DNA from: CAVPCY01 sp963770765
GTDB taxonomy: Bacteria; Actinomycetota; Coriobacteriia; Anaerosomatales; PHET01
Reading direction: 5' to 3'
Assembly: GCA_963770765.1 (NCBI GenBank)
Contig: CAVYQS010000012.1
Location: forward strand, 124,001-188,000
DNA length: 64,000 bases
In this document: piece after piece, positions 8,626 to 17,367 of the stretch
How positions within the stretch are numbered: the first letter of the stretch is position 1
Layout of the letters: every line of letters starts with the position of its first letter
Program-made: the position numbers and the translations under genes
The notes under the pieces: model-generated
The model's database searches: none
What the model saw: the letters and a program-made list of their open reading frames with translations, nothing else
Told to the model about the DNA's origin: nothing

Positions 8626-9627
8626 TTACCGCGTCGCGACGGCCTGAGCGACGCGCTCGGTGAGCTCCCCGCGGGCGGCCCTCGCGGCGACGGCCACCGC
8701 GTTGGCGACGGCCACCGCGTTCGACGACCCGTGGCCGATGATGCACACGCCGTTGACGCCGAGCAGCGGCGCTCCCCCGTAGGTGTCGGGGTCGAGGCGC
8801 GCCTTGAGACGCTTGAGCGACGGGGCCAGCACCGCAGCGGCGGCCTTGTTCACCGCCGAAGAGGTCATGGCGTCTTTGACCTGGCCGAGGAGCACCTTGC
8901 TCGTCCCCTCGAGCAGCTTGAGCGCCACGTTGCCCGTGAATCCGTCGGTCACGATCACATCGGCGACACCGGCGATGACATCGCGACCCTCGACGTTTCC
9001 GGCGAAACCGGGGACCTGCTCAGCCATGAGCGCGTAGGAGTCCTGTGCGAGTTGCGAGCCCTTGGTGGACTCCTCGCCGATGTTGAGCAGCACCACTCGC
9101 GGAGCACTCACGCCGAGCACCGTCGTCGCGTACGCAGCGCCCATGTGAGCGAACTGCACGAGATGTTCGGGTTTGCAGTCGGCGTTCGCACCGACATCGA
9201 GCATCACCGTGGGTTCGCCCGAGGTGGGAAGCACCGTCGCTATCGCGGGACGCAGCACTCCTTTGATGCGCCCCATGACCAGCGTCGCTGCGGCCATCGC
9301 GGCACCCGTGGAACCCGCCGAGAAGAACCCGTCCGCTTCCCCGTCGCGTACGAGACGACACCCGACGACGATCGACGAGTCCTTCTTCGAACGCACTGCG
9401 GTGGCGGGATGCTCGTCCATGCCGATGATCTCGGTGGTCACGACGGCGATGACGCGATCGCCTTGCGAGGCGGCGAACGGCTCCACGACCTCGGCCGGCC
9501 CGGTGATGACGATGCTCAGCGCGGGGTCGTCGCCAAGGGCGCTCAGGACACCGTCAAGAATCTCCCGGGGCGCGAAATCGCCGCCGACAGCGTCGACGGC
9601 GATGGTGCACGGACGGCTTGCGGACAT
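8626..9627 (-). CDS. plsX: Phosphate acyltransferase PlsX
   Basis: PlsX interconverts acyl-ACP and acyl-phosphate, which PlsY uses for the first glycerolipid acylation. The protein is 333 aa with IAVDAVGGDFAPREI at the N-terminus, GSTGAAMAAATLVMGRI in the middle and VTDGFTGNVALKLLEG towards the C-terminus. It follows rpmF and precedes fabH, the common actinobacterial and firmicute order. The window also holds FakA, a DegV protein and PlsY, so a full acyl-phosphate route is encoded here. Confidence 0.95.
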   Translation of the reverse strand: MSASRPCTIAVDAVGGDFAPREILDGVLSALGDDPALSIVITGPAEVVEPFAASQGDRVIAVVTTEIIGMDEHPATAVRSKKDSSIVVGCRLVRDGEADGFFSAGSTGAAMAAATLVMGRIKGVLRPAIATVLPTSGEPTVMLDVGANADCKPEHLVQFAHMGAAYATTVLGVSAPRVVLLNIGEESTKGSQLAQDSYALMAEQVPGFAGNVEGRDVIAGVADVIVTDGFTGNVALKLLEGTSKVLLGQVKDAMTSSAVNKAAAAVLAPSLKRLKARLDPDTYGGAPLLGVNGVCIIGHGSSNAVAVANAVAVAARAARGELTERVAQAVATR

Positions 9628-9676
9628 AGGTCCCTGGCTTCCGTTTACGATGGTCGCGAAGGAGGACGCCGAAGAC

Positions 9677-9853
9677 CTAGTCGGTCTCGACGACCTCTTT
9701 GCCGTTGTAGTAGCCGCACTCGCCGCACACGCGGTGCGGCATCTTGGGCTGGTGGCACTGCGGGCAGGTCGAGATGGCCGAAGCGGTGAGCTTGTGGCTG
9801 GAGCGGCGGGAGTTCGTCTTCGCCCGGCCGGTCTTTCTCTTGGGGACAGCCAT
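9677..9853 (-). CDS. rpmF: 50S ribosomal protein L32
   Basis: L32 is a small zinc-ribbon protein of the large ribosomal subunit. The protein is 58 aa, starting MAVPKRKTGRAKTNSRRSSH, with four zinc-ligand cysteines arranged CPQCHQPKMPHRVCGECGYY. All four Cys are kept, so this is the zinc-binding form. The open frame extends far upstream, but the conserved start is at ATG 9853 behind a GGGAACGG ribosome site. It sits between the DUF177 gene and plsX. Confidence 0.95.
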   Translation of the reverse strand: MAVPKRKTGRAKTNSRRSSHKLTASAISTCPQCHQPKMPHRVCGECGYYNGKEVVETD

Positions 9854-9993
9854 GTGTTTTCCGTTCCCTCTTCCGATCGTCGCGCCCTCGTTCACGGGCA
9901 CGGGTTCTCTGTATACGTGGACGTGCGGTCCGGCCGCACGAGCGGCAATGATAACACGCCCGGGACCGTGTGTGTAGCCGATGCTGCTCGATC

Positions 9994-10527
9994 TCAGTCG
10001 GTGTCGTCCGCCTCGTCGAGAAGGCTCTTCAGCGCCGCGAACGGGTGCTCGTCGGAGGCGGCTTGATCGCAGCTGCAGGTCTCGGTGTTCAGGTCGGCAC
10101 CGCACGTGGCGCACAGGCCGGCGCACTCAGGATCGTGAAGCGGAGCGAACGGCGCCTCGATCACCAGAGCCGCCATCAATGCGGGGCCGATGTCGATCGC
10201 ACCCTCCGAATCGACCTGCTCGGCCTCCTCCTCGTGCGACGTCTCATCGCCGCTGCGCAGGTAGAAGCCAACGACCTCGCCTTCCAAGACATCCTCGAAC
10301 GTGCACAGGCAGCGCGAACACGTCACGGCCACCCGTGCGCTGACCGAGCCGTATGCGACGATTCCGGCCCCCGCGTTGCTCACGGTCACGCGGAACGCGG
10401 CGGGTTCGAGCAAGGCGAAGGCGTGGTCGCCCACGACGAGTTCGGGGGCATCGATGACGTCGGAGACATCGACTGAGCCGCCCACGTTCTCGAGGACCGG
10501 CTTGACGTCGATTCGGTAGCTGAACAT
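9994..10527 (-). CDS. DUF177/YceD family protein
   Basis: DUF177 (YceD) proteins are encoded next to rpmF in most bacteria and have been linked to 23S rRNA accumulation or ribosome assembly. The protein is 177 aa. The family core VTCSRCLCTFEDVLEGEV contains a Cys pair, and a second Cys group (CAGLCATCGADLNTETCSC) lies near residues 137-155, which could bind zinc. An acidic stretch (DETSHEEEAEQVDSEG) separates them. Precise function is unknown. Confidence 0.88.
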   Translation of the reverse strand: MFSYRIDVKPVLENVGGSVDVSDVIDAPELVVGDHAFALLEPAAFRVTVSNAGAGIVAYGSVSARVAVTCSRCLCTFEDVLEGEVVGFYLRSGDETSHEEEAEQVDSEGAIDIGPALMAALVIEAPFAPLHDPECAGLCATCGADLNTETCSCDQAASDEHPFAALKSLLDEADDTD

Positions 10528-10538
10528 GGGGCGGGCGC

Positions 10539-10997
10539 CTACTGGCGCTGCGAGACCTTGCCCTGGAGCCGATCGCGACCGCGCTGTACCGCGGTGAGCA
10601 GCTTGCCCAGATTGACCTCGAGATTGGCGAGCATCTCGTCGGCGTAATCCTCAGCCCCGAGGCGAATCTCCCGCTCTTGGTTACGCGCCTTGTCGATCAT
10701 ATCGGCGGCCTGCTGCTCGGCGAGGCGGACGACCTCTTGCTCGCTTGCGATCGACTGCGCCCGCTCGCGGGCCTCCTCGAGGATCCGGTTGGCCTCCTTC
10801 TCTGCCTCTTCGAGCATCTCCTGGCGCTCCTTGACGATCCAGCGCGCCTGCTTGAGCTCGTCGGGGAACTGGGCCCGGATCTCATCGATGATGTCGTAGA
10901 CCGAGTTCGGCTCGACCATCTTCTGGCTCGTGAATGGAACGCCCTTGGCGTTGTCGACGATCTCTTCGATGCGATCGATCAGGGCCATGATGTCCAT
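10539..10997 (-). CDS. SepIVA-like (Rv2927c family) coiled-coil protein
   Basis: The 152-aa protein starts MDIMALIDRIEEIVDNAKGV, then a conserved PFTSQKMVEPNSVYDII block, and continues as a charged Glu/Arg/Ala coiled coil. The end, EDYADEMLANLEVNLGKLL, followed by AVQRGRDRL, resembles the end of mycobacterial SepIVA, a DivIVA-like septation factor whose gene also lies close to rnc and coaD. It is shorter than the mycobacterial protein, mainly in the central coil. ATG 10997 is chosen because GGGAGG precedes it; upstream codons overlap coaD. A role in division or cell-envelope growth is inference from remembered similarity. Confidence 0.65.
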   Translation of the reverse strand: MDIMALIDRIEEIVDNAKGVPFTSQKMVEPNSVYDIIDEIRAQFPDELKQARWIVKERQEMLEEAEKEANRILEEARERAQSIASEQEVVRLAEQQAADMIDKARNQEREIRLGAEDYADEMLANLEVNLGKLLTAVQRGRDRLQGKVSQRQ

Positions 10998-11010
10998 GGA
11001 CTTGTCCTCC

Positions 11011-11505
11011 CTAACGGGCTGTTGAACCCAGCTTGCGCTCAAGCGCTTCAGCAACATGGTCGGGCACGAGGCCCCGGACGGACCCGCCGTGCCTGGCGAT
11101 CTCCCTGACCGCCGAAGAACTCAGGTACATGTACTCGGGAACGGCCATGATGAACATCGTCTCGACATCGGCGTCGAGGCGCCAGTTCAGCGCAGCCATC
11201 TGGAACTCACGTTCGAAATCGGTAACGGCACGCAGGCCTTTGACGATGACCGACGCCCCCTCCTGTTCCGCGAAATCCACCAATAGCGTATCAAAAGGGC
11301 GGACCGATACGTTTCCGAGGTGTGAAGTGACATCTTCGAGCAGCGATACGCGCTCCTCGATCGAGAAGAGCGGCCCGCCGTTCTTCTGGGGCGAATGCGC
11401 GACACCTACCACGAGCTGATCGAAGAGCGCAGCCGCTCGCTCGATGATGTCGAGGTGGCCCGACGTCACGGGGTCGAACGTGCCCGGCACGATACCGCGA
11501 TTCAC
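11011..11505 (-). CDS. coaD: Phosphopantetheine adenylyltransferase
   Basis: CoaD makes dephospho-CoA from 4'-phosphopantetheine and ATP. The protein is 164 aa from GTG 11505, beginning VNRGIVPGTFDPVTSGHLDI, which holds the TxGH nucleotide-binding motif. The second signature EYMYLSSSAVREIA is near the C-terminus. The GTG overlaps the rsmD TGA (GTGA), which fixes the start; the open frame upstream is Arg-rich shadow. Length fits the family. Confidence 0.94.
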   Translation of the reverse strand: MNRGIVPGTFDPVTSGHLDIIERAAALFDQLVVGVAHSPQKNGGPLFSIEERVSLLEDVTSHLGNVSVRPFDTLLVDFAEQEGASVIVKGLRAVTDFEREFQMAALNWRLDADVETMFIMAVPEYMYLSSSAVREIARHGGSVRGLVPDHVAEALERKLGSTAR

Positions 11506-12083
11506 GATCCCCCCGCTTCTGCCCCGTAGACGGCGAACTCTATCTCGGTCGAACCGTACTTCTTGCGCTGGCGTACCTCGAACCCCTCCGGCCATGGAGC
11601 CGCGACACCAGCGGCATGCTCCCACGTGCACAGCGCACCCGAAGTCAGGCTGCCCGCCCGCGCCATGTCGCCCAACAAGCAAGCGACTCTGGTCGCGTCG
11701 AGTGTATACGGCGGGTCGAGCAGAATCAACGCGAACGGTCCGCCCGATACACCCCTGCCTGCCAGCGAGAACGCATCCATACGATGCACGGTCGTGCGCG
11801 CGTTCACGCCAAGAGCGTCGATATTGGCCGACAGCGCGGCGAGCGCAGCCCTGTCCTTCTCGGCGAATACGGCGTGCGCGGCTCCGCGCGAAAGCGCCTC
11901 AAGCCCCAAGGCGCCGCTGCCGGCGAACGGGTCGAACACCGCCAGCCCCCCCAGCCCGGGTCCGAGAATCGAACCGATGACCGAGAAGAGCGATTCACGG
12001 ACGCGATCGGTCGTGGGACGGGTCGCCTGCCCTCTCGGCGCTCGTATGACGCGTCCTCGTTGCGCACCGGCGATGATCCTCAT
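11502..12083 (-). CDS. rsmD: 16S rRNA (guanine966-N2)-methyltransferase RsmD
   Basis: RsmD methylates G966 of 16S rRNA with SAM. The protein is 193 aa, beginning MRIIAGAQRGRVIRAPRG, then TRPTTDRVRESLFSVI, the SAM loop VFDPFAGSGALGLEALSRGA and the catalytic motif LILLDPPY. ATG 12083 overlaps the recG stop (ATGA), so I prefer it to the in-frame ATG seven codons upstream. The rsmD-coaD pairing is common in bacteria. Confidence 0.93.
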   Translation of the reverse strand: MRIIAGAQRGRVIRAPRGQATRPTTDRVRESLFSVIGSILGPGLGGLAVFDPFAGSGALGLEALSRGAAHAVFAEKDRAALAALSANIDALGVNARTTVHRMDAFSLAGRGVSGGPFALILLDPPYTLDATRVACLLGDMARAGSLTSGALCTWEHAAGVAAPWPEGFEVRQRKKYGSTEIEFAVYGAEAGGS

Positions 12084-14182
12084 CCGCTGCTCACCCACTG
12101 CCAAGCGGACTCGTACGCGCGCTTGACTTCCCGCAACAACGGTCCGTGCTCGGGTCTGCTCAAGTGGGGATCTTCTGCAACGATCTCGAATGCGTCGGCG
12201 CGTGCGGCTTCGACAACACCCAGATCATCGATCAGGCTCGCGATGCGCAGCCCTGCCAACCCATGCTGCCGATCGCCCAGCACCTGGCCCTCACCGCGCA
12301 GTCGCAGGTCGCGCTCGGCGAGCTCGAAGCCGTCCGTCGTCTCGACGAGTGCCGCCAGACGCTCACGGGACTCCGCCGAGCGCGGATCGGCGACGAGCCA
12401 GACCTCACCCGGGTGCGCGCCGCGGCCGACTCTGCCACGCAGCTGGTGGAGTTGTGCCAGACCGAACCGGTCGGCGTCCTCGATGATCATGACGGTCGCG
12501 TTGGGGACGTCGACACCCACCTCGATCACCGTCGTGGAGACGAGTACCTGGGTGACGCCCGCCCTGAAGTCACTCATCGCTTGGGCCTTCTCGGCGGGAC
12601 GCATCCGACCGGTGAGAAGGCCGACGCGCAGTCCGGGAAACACCTCGTTCCTCAATCGCTCGACCTCACGGGTCGCCGCTCGTGCCTGCGCGCTGTCGCT
12701 CTCGTCCACGAGCGCGCACACCACATAGGCCTGATGACCCGACTTGACGGCAGTCCGGACCGCGTCGTGCGCCGGAGTCGACGCATGAGGCTTGACGAGA
12801 CGGGTCGTCACCCCGGACGTCGCCAGCGGCCGCTCGCGGAGGTACGAGGTGGCAAGGTCGCCGTAGAGTGTCAGCGCGAGTGAGCGCGGGATCGGCGTGG
12901 CGGTCATCACAAGAAGGTCGGCTGCGGCGCCCTTGCCACGCAGGCCCAGCCGCTGGTTGACGCCGAAACGGTGCTGCTCGTCGACGATCGCGAGGGTCAG
13001 GCGCTTGAACGCGACACGCTCCTCCAGCAGTGAGTGAGTGCCGAAGAGGACCTGAGGGTGACCATCCGCCACGCCGCCGAGAAGCTCGCGCGCCTGAGCT
13101 GTCGGCGTGGACCCCGTGAGCAACCCCCAAGAGACTCCGGCTTCGCCGAGGAGCGGCCCGAGCTTCTCGGCGTACTGGATCGCCAAGACCTCGGTGGGAG
13201 CCATCATCGCAGCCTGAGAGCCCGTGTCGGCGGCCGCAACGAGCGCGTGAGCCGCCACGAGGGTCTTGCCGGTTCCCACGTCGCCCAACAAGAGGCGGTT
13301 CATGGGTCGCGGCTCCGACATGTCGGCGAGGATCTCGCCTGTCGCCCGCCTCTGATCCTCGGTCGGTGTGAACGGGAGGTGCTCGCGGAGGGCCTCCAGG
13401 AGCGGGCCGTCGACCGTGTGGGCGACGCCGGCCTGTTCGCGCGTGAGGGCGTGACGCCTCATCGCCATGTACAGTTGCAGCATCAGCAGTTCATCGTAGA
13501 CGAGCCGCGAGCGAGCCGCGTCGGCACCGGCCATCGCGGCCGGGAAGTGGATGTCGCGCAGCGCGGTGGCGAGCGGCACGAGATCGCGCTTCTCGCGCAG
13601 CGATGCGGGCAGATGGTCGGGAACGTCACCGACGTCGTCGATCGCCGCCGCGATCAAGCGGCGAAGCCAGCCGGTCGACAGTCCCTCGGTGCTGCCGTGA
13701 ACAGGCAGCACGCGGCCTGCGCTCTGGTCGGCCTCGCCTTCTATCGGCAGCTTCTCGACGAAGGGGGCCTTGATCTTCTTCAGTCCGAAGTCGATCTCGA
13801 CCTTGCCTGCGAACGCGACTCTCTCGCCGGAGATGAAGCGCTGCTGCACCCACGGCTGGTTGAACCACACGCCGATGAGCACACCGGTGTCATCGACGAT
13901 CGCCACCTCGGTGACCGAGAGCTTGGGGCGCGGCCGCTTCACGCGGACCTCGTGCACCCGACCGATCACCGTCGCTTCGGAGCCGGGCTTGACGTCTCTG
14001 AGCGTGTGAACGGCGGTCAGGTCGAGGTAGCGGGACGGATAGTGCCGCACCAAGTCGCCCACCGAGCCTACGCCCACCTTCGCGAGCAGGTCGGCACGAG
14101 ACGCGTCAACGAACCGTGCCGAGACGACCGGCAGGTCGTGGGCGGCAAGGTTGGCAACGCGATCGTGGACGGCTCGAGCCAT
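12080..14182 (-). CDS. recG: ATP-dependent DNA helicase RecG
   Basis: RecG remodels stalled replication forks and Holliday junctions. The protein is 700 aa with an N-terminal wedge/OB domain (about 45-160) and a superfamily 2 helicase core. Walker A is LLLGDVGTGKTLVAAHAL, the DExH box is IVDEQHRFGVNQR, motif III is MTATPIPRSLALTLYGD, and motif VI is QLRGRVGRGAHPGE. Length is normal for the family. It starts 15 bp after the DegV stop. Confidence 0.96.
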   Translation of the reverse strand: MARAVHDRVANLAAHDLPVVSARFVDASRADLLAKVGVGSVGDLVRHYPSRYLDLTAVHTLRDVKPGSEATVIGRVHEVRVKRPRPKLSVTEVAIVDDTGVLIGVWFNQPWVQQRFISGERVAFAGKVEIDFGLKKIKAPFVEKLPIEGEADQSAGRVLPVHGSTEGLSTGWLRRLIAAAIDDVGDVPDHLPASLREKRDLVPLATALRDIHFPAAMAGADAARSRLVYDELLMLQLYMAMRRHALTREQAGVAHTVDGPLLEALREHLPFTPTEDQRRATGEILADMSEPRPMNRLLLGDVGTGKTLVAAHALVAAADTGSQAAMMAPTEVLAIQYAEKLGPLLGEAGVSWGLLTGSTPTAQARELLGGVADGHPQVLFGTHSLLEERVAFKRLTLAIVDEQHRFGVNQRLGLRGKGAAADLLVMTATPIPRSLALTLYGDLATSYLRERPLATSGVTTRLVKPHASTPAHDAVRTAVKSGHQAYVVCALVDESDSAQARAATREVERLRNEVFPGLRVGLLTGRMRPAEKAQAMSDFRAGVTQVLVSTTVIEVGVDVPNATVMIIEDADRFGLAQLHQLRGRVGRGAHPGEVWLVADPRSAESRERLAALVETTDGFELAERDLRLRGEGQVLGDRQHGLAGLRIASLIDDLGVVEAARADAFEIVAEDPHLSRPEHGPLLREVKRAYESAWQWVSSG

Positions 14183-14196
14183 ATGGTGTCGCGATC

Positions 14197-15051
14197 TCAG
14201 CCGATCGGGTAGTAGGCGCAGCCGACGGCACCCGGACCCGCGTAGGTGCCTACGACCGCACCGACCAGGCCCGTGGAGACGATCTCGACATCGGCACCGG
14301 CCGCTTCGATCTCCGCCCTCAGGTCACCGCCGCACTCGTCGGAACAAGCGTGCAGCATCGTCAGTCGCATGCGGCCATTGTCCCTGGCGTCCTGAGCGAC
14401 GAAGGCGGCGAGCTCCGCGAAGGCCTTCTTGCGGCCCTTGACCTTCTTGAACGGCTCGATGATGCCCTCGGCATTCATGGTCAGGACCGGCTTGATGTTG
14501 AGGAGCGACGCCGCCAGACCCTGGGCCTTGCCCGCACGGCCGCCCTTGACCAGGTACTCGAGGGTGTCCAAGACGAAGTACAGCCGCACCGACTCGGCCA
14601 CCGCGCTCGCGCGGTGCGCCACCGCCTCGGCGTCGAGGTCCGCGTCTCGAGCCTCCACGGCGGCTCTGACCACCATACCCAGAGCCTGCGTGACCTTGTG
14701 GGTGTCGATGACATGCACCGGAACGGGAGATGACCCCGCCGCGATCGTCGCCGAGCTCACCGTGCCGGACAAGGCGGATGTCAGGTGAATCGAGACGACC
14801 GCCTCACACCCCTGCTCGGCAAGCCGCCCATAGACGGCCGAGAACTCCGCAGGCGTGGGCTGCGAGGTCTTTGGGAGCACCGGGGAGTCGGCGAGCCGCC
14901 GGTAGAACTCCTCGGGGGCCATCTCGACCCAGTCGAGAAACGACTTCTCGCCGATGAGTACCTTGAGCGGCACGAGCTCGACCCCAAGGGCATCAAGCTC
15001 CTCGGGGGCGATATCACAGGTGCTGTCGGTGACGATGCCGACTCGGGGCAT
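14197..15051 (-). CDS. DegV family fatty-acid-binding protein (FakB-like)
   Basis: DegV proteins bind a fatty acid in a buried pocket and present it to the kinase FakA. The protein is 284 aa: N-terminal VGIVTDSTCDIAPEELDALG, the loop SQPTPAEF near residue 63, SIHLTSALSGT near 96, and FVLDTLEYLVKGGRAGKAQG near 165, all family hallmarks. It lies 20 bp downstream of the fakA-like gene. The pair probably makes acyl-phosphate from free fatty acids for PlsX/PlsY. Which acid it prefers cannot be read from sequence. Confidence 0.9.
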   Translation of the reverse strand: MPRVGIVTDSTCDIAPEELDALGVELVPLKVLIGEKSFLDWVEMAPEEFYRRLADSPVLPKTSQPTPAEFSAVYGRLAEQGCEAVVSIHLTSALSGTVSSATIAAGSSPVPVHVIDTHKVTQALGMVVRAAVEARDADLDAEAVAHRASAVAESVRLYFVLDTLEYLVKGGRAGKAQGLAASLLNIKPVLTMNAEGIIEPFKKVKGRKKAFAELAAFVAQDARDNGRMRLTMLHACSDECGGDLRAEIEAAGADVEIVSTGLVGAVVGTYAGPGAVGCAYYPIG

Positions 15052-15071
15052 TGAGCGCTCCTTCGTGAGAC

Positions 15072-16682
15072 CTACTCTGCGGACAGGATCAGCGGATAGA
15101 GCGGCTGGTCGCCGCGATGCGTCTCGATGCTGACGCCCGGATGGGCTGTTTGAGCTGCGGCCGCGATCAGCGCGAGCCCCTCGTCGTCGAGATCGGAACC
15201 CGCGAACAGGGTGAGCGTCTCCGCGTCGTCGTCAAGCAAGATCGGAACGAGCGCGAGGGCGACTTCGCTGACAGACTCCCCGCTCGCTTCGATGTCTTCG
15301 TCATCGACGATACCGATGATCTGTCCTGACTTGATGTCGCCCACCTTGCCCTTGGCGTCCTTGACGGCGGTCGTGACTTCGCCCGTGCGGACACCGGCGG
15401 CTCCGTCGGTCATCTGGGCGACGATCGACTCGAGGTCGTCCGACCCGTCGTACATCAGCAGCGCGGCGAAAGCCTGAGGTACAGAACGAGTGGGGACGAC
15501 GCCCACCGGTCTGTCAGCGACCGATGCCGCAGAGACGGCGGCCATCTGGATGTTCTTGTTGTTCGGCAGGATGACGACCTTGTCGGCGTTCACCTGTGAA
15601 ACGGCGTCCAGGAGGTCCTGTGTCGAGGGGTTCATCGTCTGGCCGCCGCTCACCACCACATCGACACCGAGCGATTCCAGGATCTGTGCCAGGCCGGCAC
15701 CGGCCGCCACCGCCACGAAACCGAGGGGCTTCCTCGGGCCGTCGCTTCGGGCTTCGCTTCTCAGGCCTGCGTCGCGCTCAGCGGTCTGCTTGCGCATGTT
15801 GTTGATGTGCACCTCGGCGACTTCGCCCATGCTCATGACGTGCGACAAGACCGCACCGGGATCGTTGGTGTGCACGTGGACCTTCAGCGAACCGGCGTCA
15901 CCCACCACAAGCTCGCTCCCCCCCACAGCCGACACGTAGTCGTGGACGACCTCCTTGTCGATGTCCTCTCCCAGGAGCAGGAACTCAGTGCAGTAGAGGA
16001 ACTCGTCGTCATCCCAATCGTCGACCGGAATCACGCGGTCGAGCGGCGCCGCCACCGATGAGACGTCGGCAACGGTCACCTTGTGACCCAACGCGGCCGC
16101 AACGAAGCCCTCGATCAGGATCGCAAGACCGAAACCACCGGCGTCAACGACCCCGTTCTCTTTGAGCACGGGCAACAGTTCGGGAGTGTTCTTGACCGAT
16201 TCGAACGCAGCGGCGGCGACCGCCTCGAGCGCGGCGGTCGTATCGAGACCGTTTGCGTCCGCAAGGGCAGCTGCGGCAGCAGTGTCCTTCACCACGGTGA
16301 GCATCGTGCCCTCCACCGGCTTTCGAACTGCCTGGTAAGCGACGGTGGTGGAACGCTCGAAGGCGGCGGCGATCCGAGGGGTGCCCGTGGACTCGACAGA
16401 CTCGAGCCCCTCACACATGCCCCGAAGGATCTGGGAGAGGATCACACCTGAGTTGCCTCGCGCGCCCATGAGTGAACCGTGAGTGACGGCATGGCAGATC
16501 TCAGTGAGTGTCGCATCAGCAGCGAGCTTGCCGACCTCGTTCGTGACAGCGTCCATCGTGAGGGACATGTTGGTGCCGGTGTCCCCGTCCGGCACGGGGA
16601 ACACGTTGAGTCTGTTCACCTCTTCGATCCGCTCCTTGAGGGCGGCTGCGGCCGATGCGATCAGGTCTCGAGCTTCGGGCAT
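15072..16682 (-). CDS. fakA: Dak-domain fatty acid kinase FakA
   Basis: FakA phosphorylates a fatty acid carried by a DegV/FakB partner. The protein is 536 aa. The N-terminal DhaL-type ATP-binding domain has NVFPVPDGDTGTNMSLTM with the metal-binding Asp residues and GARGNSGVILSQILRG. The middle region reads VLKENGVVDAGGFGLAILIEGF, and the C-terminal domain begins near residue 320. It lies between Asp23 and DegV, as in many Gram-positives. Confidence 0.9.
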   Translation of the reverse strand: MPEARDLIASAAAALKERIEEVNRLNVFPVPDGDTGTNMSLTMDAVTNEVGKLAADATLTEICHAVTHGSLMGARGNSGVILSQILRGMCEGLESVESTGTPRIAAAFERSTTVAYQAVRKPVEGTMLTVVKDTAAAAALADANGLDTTAALEAVAAAAFESVKNTPELLPVLKENGVVDAGGFGLAILIEGFVAAALGHKVTVADVSSVAAPLDRVIPVDDWDDDEFLYCTEFLLLGEDIDKEVVHDYVSAVGGSELVVGDAGSLKVHVHTNDPGAVLSHVMSMGEVAEVHINNMRKQTAERDAGLRSEARSDGPRKPLGFVAVAAGAGLAQILESLGVDVVVSGGQTMNPSTQDLLDAVSQVNADKVVILPNNKNIQMAAVSAASVADRPVGVVPTRSVPQAFAALLMYDGSDDLESIVAQMTDGAAGVRTGEVTTAVKDAKGKVGDIKSGQIIGIVDDEDIEASGESVSEVALALVPILLDDDAETLTLFAGSDLDDEGLALIAAAAQTAHPGVSIETHRGDQPLYPLILSAE

Positions 16683-16696
16683 GTACGTCTCCGAGA

Positions 16697-17056
16697 CTAC
16701 TTGGACTGGCGTACTTTGACGCCCATGACGTGAACATCGACGCGACCGACGCGGACGTCGGCGGTGTCACTCAGTACGTAGCGAACCCGGTTGGCGAGGT
16801 TGTGGGAGACCTCGGTGAGGTTGGTGCCATGCTCGATGACCACGTAGAGATCGACCTCGACGTCACCGTCTGAGCTCACGACCTTCACGCCCTTGCGGAG
16901 CTTCTGTCTCGGCAGCAGCTGCGCCACGCCTTCGCCCAGTGTGGGACTGGTCATGCCCACGACTCCGTAGCTCTCCAACGCCGAGTACCCTGCGAGATCG
17001 GCCAGGACGTCGTTGGCGATGTGAATGGAACCGACGGTCGGGTCGGACATCCTCAC
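16697..17056 (-). CDS. Asp23/Gls24 family envelope stress protein
   Basis: Asp23 family proteins are small, often membrane-anchored cell-envelope stress factors. The 119-aa protein has the core GSIHIANDVLADLAGYSAL, then SYGVVGM and VDLYVVIEHGTNLTEVSHNL, typical of DUF322. No membrane segment is present. It overlaps the DUF1858 gene by 4 nt and is followed 14 bp later by fakA, an arrangement often seen in Firmicutes and related lineages. Confidence 0.88.
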   Translation of the reverse strand: MRMSDPTVGSIHIANDVLADLAGYSALESYGVVGMTSPTLGEGVAQLLPRQKLRKGVKVVSSDGDVEVDLYVVIEHGTNLTEVSHNLANRVRYVLSDTADVRVGRVDVHVMGVKVRQSK

Positions 17057-17274
17057 AGCTCCCTTCTGGGATCGTCACTCTGATACAGAGCACCGAGCTC
17101 CGTGAGCAAGACATCGAGCGGCACGTCGTGCACGGAAGCTGCGTCGGCCACGGATTCCATTCCGGAAGCCAGGCACGACGCACACCCCAGTCCGTGCTTC
17201 TCGAAGACGGCTGCGGCTTCAGGGTGCGACGAGATGACATCCTTGATGAGCCTGTTCGCGAGCTGTTCGGCCAT
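17053..17274 (-). CDS. DUF1858 domain small protein
   Basis: This 73-aa protein matches the small DUF1858 fold, often fused to hybrid-cluster or ScdA-type proteins in anaerobes. The diagnostic stretch is VISSHPEAAAVFEKHGLGC followed by ASC, giving a Cys-x2-Cys pair. It is the first gene of the long minus-strand run, overlaps asp23 by 4 nt and has a -10-like TATACT about 45 bp upstream. Function is unknown; a redox or metal-sensing role is only a guess. Confidence 0.8.
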   Translation of the reverse strand: MAEQLANRLIKDVISSHPEAAAVFEKHGLGCASCLASGMESVADAASVHDVPLDVLLTELGALYQSDDPRREL

Positions 17275-17316
17275 CTGCGCAGTCCCTCCTTGTGCACGAG
17301 TGGTCCATCATCGCCG

Positions 17317-17322
17317 AGTATA
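17317..17322 (-). promoter_or_regulatory. Possible -10 element for the DUF1858-asp23-fakA operon
   Basis: Minus-strand TATACT lies about 43 bp upstream of the DUF1858 ATG. No convincing -35 is at 16-18 bp, where the sequence is part of a long inverted repeat (17334-17367), so an activator or a different sigma factor may be needed. Confidence 0.4.
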
Positions 17323-17333
17323 GCCCAAGCTCC

Positions 17334-17367
17334 GGGGGCAACCGCCCCATGGTGGGCGTTTGCCCCC
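17334..17367. repeat. Inverted repeat between divergent promoters
   Basis: Outer arms GGGGGCAA (17334-17341) and TTGCCCCC (17360-17367) are perfect complements, and inside them CGCCC (17343-17347) pairs with GGGCG (17354-17358). The right arm contains the -35 hexamer of the rpmB promoter. It could be a shared operator or a cruciform; either is inference. Confidence 0.6.
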
